A stretch of DNA of 64,000 bases from a bacterium (GCA_021809845.1 JAJZJW010000009.1:36487-100486); one strand, 5' to 3'. Shown: positions 16,866 through 26,805, numbered from the stretch's first letter. Program-made: numbers and translations. The notes: a model not told the origin generated them from the sequence alone.

Positions 16866-18553
16866 AATTTTCTCCCAAAAAAATAAAGAATGGTGTTTCC
16901 TATTTTTACGTGTTTATATGAAAATTTAAATAAATTACAAGCGTTTATCTTTTCGTTGAAAGAAGAGAGCTTCGACAGCCATGTCTTTGAATAGGAATAA
17001 TTTTTTTTTATGTAGCGTTTAGAATAGCTTTTACACACAACGGCTATATATTTTACATTGTGCTTTTTTAAAAAAGCATTAAACCCTTTTTTATTATCGT
17101 TATACATACCAAAATAATTCAGTAGCCGCCTTGAATACCCTCTCGGCAGATAAAAAAATTTACCGTATTTTAAATAATTGAAGTTTCGAGTCGAGTTTCT
17201 CTTGTTTAAAATATAATTAACATTGTAATAATATCCGACAGGCATTTTATAGTAAAAATTATCTATAGCCTGATAACGAATATTGTCGTCAGTGAACGTT
17301 AAGGGTAGTACCAATACTTCCGAACCGCTTTTTATGTATTTTTTATACAGGGAGGTTTGAAAAAACACAGGGGTGTCGTTAAAGCTGCTTTTAAAATGCG
17401 CAATAATCGCCATAGAAAGTGTTGCTAATGAACCAACAGTTAAAATAAGCAGGGCAACCCTTTCAAAATCTAATTTTGAAAAATAAAATCCCGCAATAAT
17501 GGAAATTATCAGGTCGGCATAAATAACAAACCTGTCGGGGAGAGCCTCTTTGAGGAGAGGCATAAAAGAAAAAAAATAAAACGAGCTCAGCAAAGAAAAA
17601 ACTACTAAAAGCGTCGGTAAAAAATAGTTCTTTGATTTTATAATATACAAAAAAACAACAATGAGCAGATACGGACCTATGTAGGAAATAGAGTGAAATA
17701 CCGGGTTTATCGCAAAATAAAATTTATTCAAGAATAACCTGGGCGGCATCATTATCTGATAGCGGCGCGCCAGGGCATAATATAAAAAAGGAGAAACGAT
17801 TATCAAAGAAAATAAATAAGATAAAATAGTTAGTGAAATAAGCTTAAATATCTTTTGCTCCTTATAAAATACATAATATAAAAATATAGCGATAAAACCG
17901 CTCACAGTTAAATCGGCATATATTTCGTCGAAAATAAGAAACTGCGCCGCCAACATTAAAGACATTAAAAAAACATAAAGTTTCGCAGATATTTTTTCGT
18001 CTAATTTTAATAAAACTACAAATGCTATTAATGGAATAAGATAAACGGAGGATAAATTGATATCGCCTATTATGGTTTCGCCTATGCAATAGGCGCTGAA
18101 ACCATAAAAAAAACCGCCTATGATGCTTCCGAAATAATTTTTAGTCAGATAATAAACAAGGACGAATGCCGCATAAGCGGATAACGGCATTGCTAAGACG
18201 GCAATAGCATCATATGCGGCAACAGGACCGAATAAAATATTTACCGGTAAAGATAATACCGCTAATAAAGGAGCCGATGTAACATACATCATATTTACAT
18301 GACCGTTGTACAGCCGCGTATTTATAAAAGGGTTTATAAAATGCGTGATGGCGTAAACCCACCACGACATATAATTTATAAACTGGCTTGCGTCAGTAGA
18401 TGAAAATACCACCCAATTCGAGGGACGATAACCGCGATAAAGATATGCAAAAATAACGGCAAAATAAATAAAGAGAGCCGATATATGCCGTTTTATATTA
18501 GAGTTATAATTAAACAAAGAAAAGGTACCCAATTTATTTTTCTTAACCTGCAT
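16862..18553 (-). CDS. multi-pass membrane protein, GT-C-like glycosyltransferase fold
   Basis: 563 residues with about ten or more hydrophobic segments across residues 20-390 and a soluble C-terminal part. The first loop has SSTDASQF followed by aromatic residues and NTRLYNGH, reminiscent of the acidic first loop of GT-C glycosyltransferases that use lipid-linked sugars. Substrate cannot be read. It is translationally coupled to the DUF192 gene. Confidence in the membrane topology is high and in the enzymatic class moderate. Confidence 0.6.
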   Translation of the reverse strand: MQVKKNKLGTFSLFNYNSNIKRHISALFIYFAVIFAYLYRGYRPSNWVVFSSTDASQFINYMSWWVYAITHFINPFINTRLYNGHVNMMYVTSAPLLAVLSLPVNILFGPVAAYDAIAVLAMPLSAYAAFVLVYYLTKNYFGSIIGGFFYGFSAYCIGETIIGDINLSSVYLIPLIAFVVLLKLDEKISAKLYVFLMSLMLAAQFLIFDEIYADLTVSGFIAIFLYYVFYKEQKIFKLISLTILSYLFSLIIVSPFLYYALARRYQIMMPPRLFLNKFYFAINPVFHSISYIGPYLLIVVFLYIIKSKNYFLPTLLVVFSLLSSFYFFSFMPLLKEALPDRFVIYADLIISIIAGFYFSKLDFERVALLILTVGSLATLSMAIIAHFKSSFNDTPVFFQTSLYKKYIKSGSEVLVLPLTFTDDNIRYQAIDNFYYKMPVGYYYNVNYILNKRNSTRNFNYLKYGKFFYLPRGYSRRLLNYFGMYNDNKKGFNAFLKKHNVKYIAVVCKSYSKRYIKKNYSYSKTWLSKLSSFNEKINACNLFKFSYKHVKIGNTILYFFGRKL

Positions 18554-18615
18554 ATTAACTGAAAGAAAAGGTATCTGATTTATTTTTCAAAAAAGGTAAC
18601 CGATTTATTTTTTTT
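18525..18615. repeat. three copies of a GGTA...GATTTATTTTT motif
   Basis: Three imperfect copies of AAGGTAnCyRATTTATTTTT occur here. Similar words, some inverted, are at about 1243-1262, 36353-36375 and 36465-36505. They look like short dispersed intergenic repeats; function unknown. Confidence 0.5.
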
Positions 18616-18658
18616 TATACAAAGGGAACTTATTTTTATTTCTGAACTTACATGTTAA

Positions 18659-19267
18659 CTAATCTGTAAAATACATATAACCCTTTTTTCTTAACCGATA
18701 AATTTCAAGTAACCCCATTGGAACCGGTTTAATGAAAGAAGGAATTACATGCCGGATTAGCCCGTTTACCAGTAATGCGTTGTAGCAGACATAAAATTTA
18801 ACGCCTTCCTTGTTAAACTTTCGCATTTTTTTGATATACCAGCCGTAGTTTGGATTCCTTTTATTTAAAAAATAAGCCATTCCGCCGTACAGAACTACTC
18901 TTATTTTGTAAGGAATATGGTTAAATTCTGCATAGCGGATAATATAATATATATTGCCAATAGGTTCTTTTAAACCGGTTATATGCGTGCCGCTTATTCC
19001 GAAAACGAGCTTTATATTTTTAAACTGTGGATGAAATCTGCCTACGGGGTTTAATGGAATAGGGGCTTCTGTATGGTCAGTTTTTTTTATTAATAAATCT
19101 TTGATAACGGTATTTTTGTGCCTGCCGCCGAATTTTTTTTCCATTTTGATTAAATCGCCGATTTTATAATTGTAATCGGTTGTATGCTTGTAATAAATAA
19201 TTAAAACTGCGGATAAAATTATTAAAAAAATAAATATTTTTAAAAAAAACACTAATTTATTTTTCAT
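18659..19267 (-). CDS. DsrE-like family protein with N-terminal membrane anchor
   Basis: 202 residues. Residues 7-25 form a membrane anchor. From about residue 85 the sequence follows DsrE/DsrF-like small proteins: LVFGISGTHITGL, IIRYAEFNHIPYKIRVVLYGG, then KEGVKFYVCYNALLVNGL and the PVPMGLLEIYRLRKKGY ending. A single Cys (in YVCYNAL) is at the position often used as a sulfur carrier. A periplasm-facing anchored version suggests handling of reduced sulfur or protein persulfides (inference). Confidence 0.7.
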   Translation of the reverse strand: MKNKLVFFLKIFIFLIILSAVLIIYYKHTTDYNYKIGDLIKMEKKFGGRHKNTVIKDLLIKKTDHTEAPIPLNPVGRFHPQFKNIKLVFGISGTHITGLKEPIGNIYYIIRYAEFNHIPYKIRVVLYGGMAYFLNKRNPNYGWYIKKMRKFNKEGVKFYVCYNALLVNGLIRHVIPSFIKPVPMGLLEIYRLRKKGYMYFTD

Positions 19268-19443
19268 TTAATGACTTCATCATTTTATGATTTTGAATAT
19301 TTATATTATTTATATTTTGCATGCCTACTCCACCACCGCCAAAAATTGGCTTCATTTTATGATTTTGATATTTATATTATTTATGATATATTAAAAAAAA
19401 AATCATGCTCAAGAATTAATTTTTAACAAAAGAAGGTCCGTAA

Positions 19444-19794
19444 ATGAAAAACAAAAAAGAAAAAAAACCTAAAAGTTCTCAATTACTTATTGAAGAAATT
19501 AAAACCGCCATTAAACAGCGTATGGACAAAAAAGGATTAAAAAACTTTTTAAAAGAAATATTTTTAATTTTATTTACGGTTTTTATTGTCGTTATCTTAA
19601 TACATCTCTTAAAAATAGGCTTTTATTCTTTTACTTATTCTACTTTGCTTTTTATCACAACGCTTTTTGTCGTTGTAATTTTAACCGCCTGGACGGAAAA
19701 AAGGTTTAAAAAAGACAGGCTCAGAACGGCGTTGTTTTATGCCGCCGTATTATTTTTACTCGAAACTGTATTAATAATATTCTTTAAACTTTAA
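19444..19794 (+). CDS. small membrane protein, unknown
   Basis: 116 residues: a Lys-rich N-terminal cytosolic segment of about 35 residues, three hydrophobic segments (about 40-60, 62-82 and 98-115) and a basic loop (TEKRFKKDRLR). No family recognised. It is one of the few plus-strand genes in the element and stands alone with GAAGG before the ATG. Confidence 0.6.
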   Translation: MKNKKEKKPKSSQLLIEEIKTAIKQRMDKKGLKNFLKEIFLILFTVFIVVILIHLLKIGFYSFTYSTLLFITTLFVVVILTAWTEKRFKKDRLRTALFYAAVLFLLETVLIIFFKL

Positions 19795-19905
19795 GAATTG
19801 ATAGAATGTTTTAGGTTGCAATATTATATTTTCAATATTAATAATATTCTTTAAGCTATAAGAATTTATAAAATGTTTTTAGGTTGCAATATTATATTCT
19901 CAAAC
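19771..19905. repeat. 67-bp-offset tandem duplication between convergent genes
   Basis: TTAATAATATTCTTTAA occurs at 19771 and 19838, and the following TTGCAATATTATATT also twice. The copies cover the 3' end of the plus-strand membrane protein gene and the 3' end of the minus-strand 373-residue protein gene. Confidence 0.8.
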
Positions 19906-21013
19906 CGTTTCCAGCGTTTGTCCATTTTTGTAAATGATCGTGCTTTACATTATTCATAAAATTCTGAAAACTCACGCTCATCGATTTAATTTGTTCCGCT
20001 TTCGATTTTATCATGTTCAAATTTTTTGCAGATTTTTCGAGCTTATATAATTTTTTGTAATTATTGCTATACGCATCGGCAAAAATCCGCTTAGCGTTTA
20101 CATCGGCGTAATTACGGGTAACATTGCCGGTTTGAAAATTAACCATATCTAATTTTTTTAAACTTTTCATCTGATATTTCAACGTATTGCTCATATTATT
20201 ATCGTTTAAATCTGCCTTAAAATATTCGACAGCCGGCTTGCCGTTTTCGACTGCTGGCTTGACCTTGCCAAAAACTACATATTTATCGGTTTTATCGAAG
20301 ACATAATACTCGTCGTTGGTAGATTTTTGAGGAATATGAGTTTTGCCGTTAAGTTCAACCGCAGTAAATTCTTTAAAGGCTTTTCCTGTTTCCGATTTTT
20401 CTAAATTTTTATGCACTCCCACTGAATCTTTATCGCCGAAGATATTTAAATTTGGCGTGAGCTCATTTATTTTTAAGTCGTTTTTGTCATTAAAATTTAA
20501 AGGTGACTTAGCGTTCCCGCTTGTATTAATCAAATCGTTCATACGGCACGGAATAGATTCGATTGGACTAAACCCCATCCTTCTGAAAGAGGCTTCGATG
20601 TCCTCGTTTTTGTTCATATCGAAAACTTTATCGAATTTTAACTCGATATTATTATTGGGGGTCTTAATTATCTCGAAGGGTTCATTTGCTTTAATTTTAA
20701 AAGCGTCTGCTCCGAAAGCCGACTTGTCGAAAATATAATCTTTGCCGTCTTCGGCGCAAAATGTCTTGATTAAGCCGCCGTTCATACCGATAACGATATG
20801 CCTTCCGTTTTCAAATTTATTTATTTCGGGAATCCGGTATTCGTCCCCGTCTTTTATAAAGGCTCTTTCCTTGTCGTCGAGCCTGGAATAAACCGGCTGC
20901 GAAGGATTGGATAAATCGCTGAACATGTCCGCTCCGTTATCGGCATCCACCCCCATATAAACATATTTTCCGTTTTTATCTATATTATCGTGAACATTAT
21001 ATGTATTATTCAT
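19892..21013 (-). CDS. two-domain ICE protein (fusion of the 189- and 126-residue protein types)
   Basis: 373 residues, not recognised. Residues 1 to about 180 are homologous to the 189-residue protein of the helicase operon; about 235-330 are homologous to the 126-residue protein that follows it there. A C-terminal helical segment follows. There is no signal peptide or membrane helix, so it is cytosolic. It is the last gene of the T4SS part-1 operon, after VirB6. Having both a fused and a split version in one element implies the two domains work together. Confidence 0.75.
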   Translation of the reverse strand: MNNTYNVHDNIDKNGKYVYMGVDADNGADMFSDLSNPSQPVYSRLDDKERAFIKDGDEYRIPEINKFENGRHIVIGMNGGLIKTFCAEDGKDYIFDKSAFGADAFKIKANEPFEIIKTPNNNIELKFDKVFDMNKNEDIEASFRRMGFSPIESIPCRMNDLINTSGNAKSPLNFNDKNDLKINELTPNLNIFGDKDSVGVHKNLEKSETGKAFKEFTAVELNGKTHIPQKSTNDEYYVFDKTDKYVVFGKVKPAVENGKPAVEYFKADLNDNNMSNTLKYQMKSLKKLDMVNFQTGNVTRNYADVNAKRIFADAYSNNYKKLYKLEKSAKNLNMIKSKAEQIKSMSVSFQNFMNNVKHDHLQKWTNAGNGLRI

Positions 21014-21040
21014 AAAACCTCTTATCTCCCTTATTTTATA

Positions 21041-22315
21041 TCAGGATTTTTTATTAAGTTCATCCATCATATTTTGATGGTCTTTGGCATGCTCTTTCAC
21101 GCCGCTGCTTAATGCGCTTATTCCTTGCGCCGCAGCTACGGATGCTCCTCCCGTAACAGCAGCGGCGCCGACTCCTACAATCGCCCCGCCTACCGCTGCG
21201 CCTGCCGCCAATGTTCCCGCCGCACTCATAGCGCCGGTGCTTCCGCTTACGATGTTACTCATAATTTTTGGAACCATATATATTAGAAAAGCAATTAGTC
21301 CGTACAAGAAAATACCTGCGATTTCCGATAAAACAATAAATTGATTGCCACTAGCGCTACTTAGACTAATTGGGCTTAATGTAAAACCGGTGCCAATATC
21401 TCCGCTGAGGGTTTTTAACAAGGAAGCAACTGCCAACTTTGCAGAACCGTTAGCAACATCCGCAAGTAAATCCGAATAATAAACGCCCATTATATTAGCC
21501 ATTATTATAACCATTATAACCGTCATTAATCTCAGACCGGTACCGACAAGAGATTTTATAAAATTTGTTCCATAACTTTTAGTTGCATCCAATGCTAAAA
21601 AACCTAAAAAAATAATGCCGAGGCACATAGTAAACAGATATTCGAATTGAACCGCTATAAAATCTACAGCCAAATATAAACACAATAAAATAACTGGTAT
21701 TGCTAAAACTAACGCTATCACTGTCCATTCTAAAACATTAGTAGCTGTAATAAGACCACCAATAATATAAGTATTATTAGCGGGAGTAGAATTAGCCCAA
21801 ACCGCAATTTTAAGTATGCTTACCCAATTAACACCAATAAGCTCAAAATTTAGAAAAGGGTTTTCTAAAGTACTTGCGGCGCTGGAACTCAAGCCGCCGC
21901 CGGCGCCGCTTAAACCAAGGCCTTCTCCTAAGGAAACAAAAAGTTTGGCCAATGCAGGCAGCACAGCGCCGGCATTTTCTATAAAAGCAATTAAAACCAC
22001 CATAAGTACTAATTTTTTAAAGAATTCTAATAAGAAACTGTTTATATTGCCTTCTCCCATCATCCATTTTATAAGATTAATTAATATAGCTATGGTGAAT
22101 AACGCGATCCCTATTTCAACCGCCAGGTGAACCCCACCTAAAAACATATTTTCAAGCATAATAATAAACTCGGTAACAGGATAGAGTGCAATCGCATAGG
22201 TATTAGGGAAAGCGCCACCAGCAGAACTTGTAATATTTGAAGCTAAGGAAGTCGTCGTAAAACTCAAAGGTATAGGCGAAGTTGGAAACGGACTTGGTAA
22301 TATTACATAACTCAT
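21041..22315 (-). CDS. virB6: VirB6/TrbL-type inner-membrane channel protein
   Basis: 424 residues, five to seven hydrophobic segments with a long periplasmic first half, and a Gly/Ala-rich C-terminal segment (GTLAAGAAVGGAIVGVGAAA) as in TrbL/VirB6 proteins. The family forms part of the T4SS inner-membrane path for the DNA-relaxase complex. Position after VirB5 in the VirB11-2-3-4-5-6 order supports the call. Confidence 0.85.
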   Translation of the reverse strand: MSYVILPSPFPTSPIPLSFTTTSLASNITSSAGGAFPNTYAIALYPVTEFIIMLENMFLGGVHLAVEIGIALFTIAILINLIKWMMGEGNINSFLLEFFKKLVLMVVLIAFIENAGAVLPALAKLFVSLGEGLGLSGAGGGLSSSAASTLENPFLNFELIGVNWVSILKIAVWANSTPANNTYIIGGLITATNVLEWTVIALVLAIPVILLCLYLAVDFIAVQFEYLFTMCLGIIFLGFLALDATKSYGTNFIKSLVGTGLRLMTVIMVIIMANIMGVYYSDLLADVANGSAKLAVASLLKTLSGDIGTGFTLSPISLSSASGNQFIVLSEIAGIFLYGLIAFLIYMVPKIMSNIVSGSTGAMSAAGTLAAGAAVGGAIVGVGAAAVTGGASVAAAQGISALSSGVKEHAKDHQNMMDELNKKS

Positions 22316-22347
22316 GGTATATTCACCTCATTTATTTATATTATTTT

Positions 22348-22788
22348 TTAAATTTTAGAGCGTAGAAAAATAAGACCATTCATGTTCATTGTATAACCGT
22401 CTGGAATACCTTCGTAATAGTAGCAATTAAATGCTACCCGTCCGTAATAATATTTTAATGCAGTAATAATACTATTATGATATTGAGAAGCTTTTAAAAG
22501 AATTTTTTGTTGCATTTTTATGAATTTTGGATTTTTTTCTATATTTTTGCACCATTTATATTCTTCTTTCTCTAATCTAATCGTACGCTCCAATGTCATT
22601 AACTTATAATTTTTTTTATATATAATTGAGTTAGCAGAATATAAGGCCTTCATTGAAGAAAAAGCATGATTAGGTATTATTTGTAACGGCCCTAAACTTT
22701 CTTTAGATTTTAGTGGAGATTTTGAACATCCTGAAAAAGCCATTGTTAAGCTAAATAATACCATAATGAGAAATATTATTTTTTTCAT
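22348..22788 (-). CDS. lipoprotein between VirB5 and VirB6 (VirB7- or entry-exclusion-like), copy 2
   Basis: 146 residues with a lipoprotein signal peptide (MKKIIFLIMVLFSLTMAFSGC, lipobox FSGC). The first 36 residues are almost identical to the protein encoded just upstream; the rest has diverged but keeps a WCKN...NPK pattern and a YYGRVAFNCYYY ending that parallels SYNGRVYFNCSSY. In several T4SS loci the gene between virB5 and virB6 encodes an entry-exclusion lipoprotein or VirB7; which applies here is open. Confidence 0.7.
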   Translation of the reverse strand: MKKIIFLIMVLFSLTMAFSGCSKSPLKSKESLGPLQIIPNHAFSSMKALYSANSIIYKKNYKLMTLERTIRLEKEEYKWCKNIEKNPKFIKMQQKILLKASQYHNSIITALKYYYGRVAFNCYYYEGIPDGYTMNMNGLIFLRSKI

Positions 22789-22834
22789 TTTTTTTATTTA
22801 TATTATTTTTAAATTAAAATTTTATTGGGTCTTT

Positions 22835-23233
22835 CTAATTAATTAATTCAACATTATATTCAGTATAAGATGAACAGTTGAAATATACTCGTCCGTTATA
22901 AGAGTTTAATAATTTTACTAGATTATTGTTAATGCTAGAGTTATTAAACAATGCTTCTTTTTTCATAATTTTTGGATTTTTTTTTATTATATTATTGCAC
23001 CATTTTCGTTCTTTATCTTGCAATATTAACACTTGTTTCGTTCCCAACTTTTTATATTCTTTTACTTTAAGAGAAGAAGCGTAGTTTATAGCATTTACAG
23101 TAGAAAAAGCATGATCAGGTATGAGCGAAAACGGTCCTAAACTTTCTTTAGATTTTAGTGGAGATTTTGAACATCCTGAAAAAGCCATTGTTAAGCTAAA
23201 TAATACCATAATGAGAAATATTAATTTTTTCAT
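22835..23233 (-). CDS. lipoprotein between VirB5 and VirB6 (VirB7- or entry-exclusion-like), copy 1
   Basis: 132 residues, lipobox FSGC, tandem paralogue of the next gene. The conserved SKSPLKSKESLGP segment follows the lipidated Cys in both. The mature domains differ far more than the signal peptides, so a recent duplication has been followed by rapid change, or the 5' ends have been homogenised. The family is not recognised. Confidence 0.7.
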   Translation of the reverse strand: MKKLIFLIMVLFSLTMAFSGCSKSPLKSKESLGPFSLIPDHAFSTVNAINYASSLKVKEYKKLGTKQVLILQDKERKWCNNIIKKNPKIMKKEALFNNSSINNNLVKLLNSYNGRVYFNCSSYTEYNVELIN

Positions 23234-23263
23234 TTTTATTGCTCCATTTTATAAAAAAATGCA

Positions 23264-24097
23264 TTATGGATTGCTGGGGTTCCCAATTAACTGTATAGGA
23301 GGTATAGAACTAGGTATAAAATTATTAGCATTGCTTAAAGTATTTTGAACTGCTGCTGCTTGTGTTTCGCTTCCCAATTTGCTTGAGGCCAACTGCTGCG
23401 CCTGATACGATTCCATAATAGATGCCAACTGCGTCATGGTTGTATTAAGGCTGCTCAGTTGCTGTACTTCCAGTGCTAAAATGTGGTCGGTTGCATCTAA
23501 CGCGTTCACAGTTCCGGTAGTGCTGGAGCTGGAGGCGGTTTGTAACGCACTTTGCAGCGAGGTGGCAATTGCTTGTCCGTTATTCGTACTCATTTGGATG
23601 CCGTTAGACTGAAGTGCCGCCTTTATTTGATTCAGCAAATTCGTAGTAGAACCGGTAAGCGATTGAGCTATGCTCGCAGCGTTCTGCGCGGCATCCGCCG
23701 GTATGTTAGGCAGATTCTGAATATTGCTTGCTATGGTGCTTGCCTGAGTTCCTAACTGCTGTATGCTGTTATATGCGTTTTGCATACCGCTGATATCCTG
23801 CTGAATAGGCGCGGTAAGCTTGGTAAGCTGGCCGCCTTCCGTATTTGCTATGTTTGTGGCATTTGATACCATAGTCGCATAGCTATTGAGCTGGGTTGCA
23901 TAAGTGTTGACTTGATTTTCAGCCTGCTGCACCTCCTGAACTCCCTGTGTCCACCAGGTGCCGCAGTTGCTACAAAAAACCGTTTGGGCATCGGAATTTT
24001 GAACGTTGGACAATAAAAATAATCCGCTTATAAATGCAATGCTTATTATGCTTGTAAATAAACCTAAACTTCTTGAACTTATTTTTATGGTTTTCAC
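23264..24097 (-). CDS. virB5: VirB5/TrbJ-type pilus-associated protein
   Basis: 277 residues. A signal peptide covers about 1-38, then FCSNCGTWWTQ with Cys42 and Cys45, then long Gln/Ala/Asn-rich helices as in TrbJ/VirB5, minor components of the conjugative pilus that act outside the inner membrane. It lies directly after virB4, the usual place in this system. Confidence 0.85.
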   Translation of the reverse strand: MKTIKISSRSLGLFTSIISIAFISGLFLLSNVQNSDAQTVFCSNCGTWWTQGVQEVQQAENQVNTYATQLNSYATMVSNATNIANTEGGQLTKLTAPIQQDISGMQNAYNSIQQLGTQASTIASNIQNLPNIPADAAQNAASIAQSLTGSTTNLLNQIKAALQSNGIQMSTNNGQAIATSLQSALQTASSSSTTGTVNALDATDHILALEVQQLSSLNTTMTQLASIMESYQAQQLASSKLGSETQAAAVQNTLSNANNFIPSSIPPIQLIGNPSNP

Positions 24098-24133
24098 GGC
24101 TCTTATCCTCCTTCCTTAAAATTTGATTTAGCA

Positions 24134-26500
24134 TTAATTATTTTTCCAGGTGTTATAAAAATCTTCTTTTATTTCCCTTGCCGCCGTGATGCTTTCCATA
24201 TCGGATTTGAAAAATTTCAGCGTATCTTTATCTAAGCCTAAATCCATTATCCTTTTTCCGTTTGGGCTTAAATAAAAATAGTGTTTTTTCGGTATTAAGT
24301 CAGAAATGATTTCTACATGTCCCTCTGTAAGCCCCATTTTTAAATATAGCGGCATAATATTTTCGGTTTTGGCTTCTATATTGGGCAAAAGTATTTTAGT
24401 GGGACAGTTTTCCATAATTACGTCCGATATAGACGAATTCATTACATCAGTTATCGACTGCGTTGCAAATACCACGGCGGTATTTAATTTCCTCGTAACC
24501 TTAAGCCATTCCCTTATTTTTTCTTTAAACATATCGTTTCTAAGCATAGCCCACGCTTCATCGAGAATAATTAGCGTCGGCTTGCCTTTCAAGCTATGCT
24601 CTACCCTGTGAAAAAGATACAGCAAGACGGGATTTAATACCTTCTCCGACATATTCATTACGCTTCCCATTTCATAAACCGTAAAAAACGAGCCTGCCAA
24701 GTTTTCTTCCGTAGAATCGAGCAGGCTTCCGCAGGTTCCGGAAATAGTATAATATTTTAACGCGTTCCTGATGTCGATATCCTGAATATGATTGGCTATA
24801 TCGGATAAAGTCGCTATGACTTCTTTTTTGGAATATGCCTCGAGAGCGTCGTATATCTTGCTTTCTTTTTCGGCGTTTACAACCGTGCCCTGTATTTTAA
24901 CAAGCTGGGAAATATACTCCGCCGCCCATGTAAGCTCAGATTTGGATTCGCGTATATATTGCAGCGGGGTTAAAGTAATATTTTGAGAAGGACCTAGTAT
25001 ATCTATATGCGTTCCTCCAACAGCCTTGGTAAGTATATATGACGAATACCCCTTATCAAAATAGTAAACCTGACAATCCGGATACCTTAAAAACTGGACG
25101 GATAGCAAGTCCAGCAAAGTCGATTTGCCGGCGCCGGTCGGACCAAATATGACGGTGTGCCCCACATCGCTAACATGCAGATTAAAATAAAAAGGGGTGG
25201 TCGCTTCGGAATTAACAACCATAAGAGATGGACTGTTTTCCGGATACAGATTGCAAGGATTTACTTTTGAACCGGTATAAAACGAAAGCAGCGGCAAAAT
25301 ACACGCTAAATTTACTGTATTTATCATAGGTTTTCTTAAATTATAAGTAAGCCCTCCCGGAAGGCTGCCCAGGAAAGCATCTACGGCGTTCAATTCTTCC
25401 ATTTTTACATAATAGCCGTTATTATTGAAAACCTTAACCAGCAGCTGCGCATTTTTTTCAATTTCCTCTTTATCTTCGCAGTAAAGGACTATCGTCGATG
25501 TAAAAAATCCGTATTTAACCGCCCCCATATTAGCCTCAAGGGTCGCATTTTCGGAATCTTCTATATGCAGAACAGCATCCTGATTTTTATGGCTTACCGT
25601 TTCATTTTTACCTCTTTTAAGAGCGTTCATTAAAAATGAAAAAACTGTTTCCTTTTTGTAAAACCACGCTCCCCTGATTTTGTCTATTTCGCTTACTGCA
25701 TCCCGTTCGTCAAGAAATATAAACCTGTTCGACCACCTGAAAGAAACCGGCAGCTTATTAATAAAATTCAGGTCGTCGGGATAGACGTAATCGGGATAGC
25801 CTGTTATGGAAAGCATTCTTAAATGATGCTTTCCAATTTTAGGCTTAAACCCGCCGACAAAATCATCGGAAGCCAAAACAGAATCTAAGTAGCAAAATTC
25901 GTGGAAATTTCTAGATTTATGGTAATTACCCGTAATGCAGAAATGAATATAGGACAGCTGTTCTGATGTAGAAAGTTTTTTAAGCCTTAATTTGCTCGAT
26001 AGCAAATCTACGACGGATTCGATATTCTTTTTAAATTCCATGAGATGCTTATCGAAAGACTGCATAATCTGGTTGTCGTCTATTAAAAATTTTTTGAGCT
26101 TATCCTGATTATCTTCCGGTATGGTGTATATAAAATTTATAAAATATTTCGACGCAAAATGATTTTTATTTAAAAAAAAATCCTTTCTTTTGTTGTCTAT
26201 GTATTTTGCAACTTCACAGGGAAAAACCTGGTTATCAAAATATTCGCTGACATTATAGCGCATCGTATCCTGATACATGGTGTAGCCGGTTCCAAGCCTT
26301 AAGAGTGACCTGTTTATGTTGCCTATTATTGAGTTTTTATCGGCGTTAGACAAGGTTTCCGGGTCTTCTCCCGAATATTCGTAACTCATCATTAAAGAGC
26401 CGTTTTTTAAAATAAGAACACCGTCTTCAGCCGTAAATATATATGGCAGTAGGTCCGAAAGCGACTCGCCTGAATCATTGTATTCTTTTAAATTTATCAT
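24134..26500 (-). CDS. virB4: VirB4/TrbE ATPase
   Basis: 788 residues, of the usual VirB4 length. Walker A is GPTGAGKS at 453-460, Walker B LIILDEAW with Asp647-Glu648, then the ATQSITDV block typical of VirB4/TraG ATPases. It energises T4SS assembly at the inner membrane. The gene overlaps the upstream virB3 stop. Confidence 0.95.
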   Translation of the reverse strand: MINLKEYNDSGESLSDLLPYIFTAEDGVLILKNGSLMMSYEYSGEDPETLSNADKNSIIGNINRSLLRLGTGYTMYQDTMRYNVSEYFDNQVFPCEVAKYIDNKRKDFFLNKNHFASKYFINFIYTIPEDNQDKLKKFLIDDNQIMQSFDKHLMEFKKNIESVVDLLSSKLRLKKLSTSEQLSYIHFCITGNYHKSRNFHEFCYLDSVLASDDFVGGFKPKIGKHHLRMLSITGYPDYVYPDDLNFINKLPVSFRWSNRFIFLDERDAVSEIDKIRGAWFYKKETVFSFLMNALKRGKNETVSHKNQDAVLHIEDSENATLEANMGAVKYGFFTSTIVLYCEDKEEIEKNAQLLVKVFNNNGYYVKMEELNAVDAFLGSLPGGLTYNLRKPMINTVNLACILPLLSFYTGSKVNPCNLYPENSPSLMVVNSEATTPFYFNLHVSDVGHTVIFGPTGAGKSTLLDLLSVQFLRYPDCQVYYFDKGYSSYILTKAVGGTHIDILGPSQNITLTPLQYIRESKSELTWAAEYISQLVKIQGTVVNAEKESKIYDALEAYSKKEVIATLSDIANHIQDIDIRNALKYYTISGTCGSLLDSTEENLAGSFFTVYEMGSVMNMSEKVLNPVLLYLFHRVEHSLKGKPTLIILDEAWAMLRNDMFKEKIREWLKVTRKLNTAVVFATQSITDVMNSSISDVIMENCPTKILLPNIEAKTENIMPLYLKMGLTEGHVEIISDLIPKKHYFYLSPNGKRIMDLGLDKDTLKFFKSDMESITAAREIKEDFYNTWKNN

Positions 26501-26805
26501 TATAGGAGCACCCTTGGGTTGCGGCTTATTACCGATTTATCGCGATATATTTTCTTATACTTAAAAAATCTTTTAGCCATCGCAAAAAACTGCGGTTCGC
26601 CGCGGTTAAGCTTTGTAATCAGAAAATGATTAAAAACCAAAACAATCAAGATGAAAACCATTGCCAAAATCCCGCTGTTAAATATGGCAAAGAGTATTCC
26701 GCAGCCGAAAATATTTAAACCTATCAGCTCTTTTTCGCCCCCCAGAAAAAGCGGTATTTTAATCAATGACTTATGTACGGGAACTTTTACAAGGTCCATA
26801 GCCAT
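26500..26805 (-). CDS. virB3: VirB3/TrbD inner-membrane protein
   Basis: 101 residues with the VPVHKSL entry segment, a hydrophobic hairpin (about 23-60) and a basic end. Typical of VirB3/TrbD, which works with VirB4. Its stop overlaps the virB4 start. Confidence 0.88.
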   Translation of the reverse strand: MAMDLVKVPVHKSLIKIPLFLGGEKELIGLNIFGCGILFAIFNSGILAMVFILIVLVFNHFLITKLNRGEPQFFAMAKRFFKYKKIYRDKSVISRNPRVLL

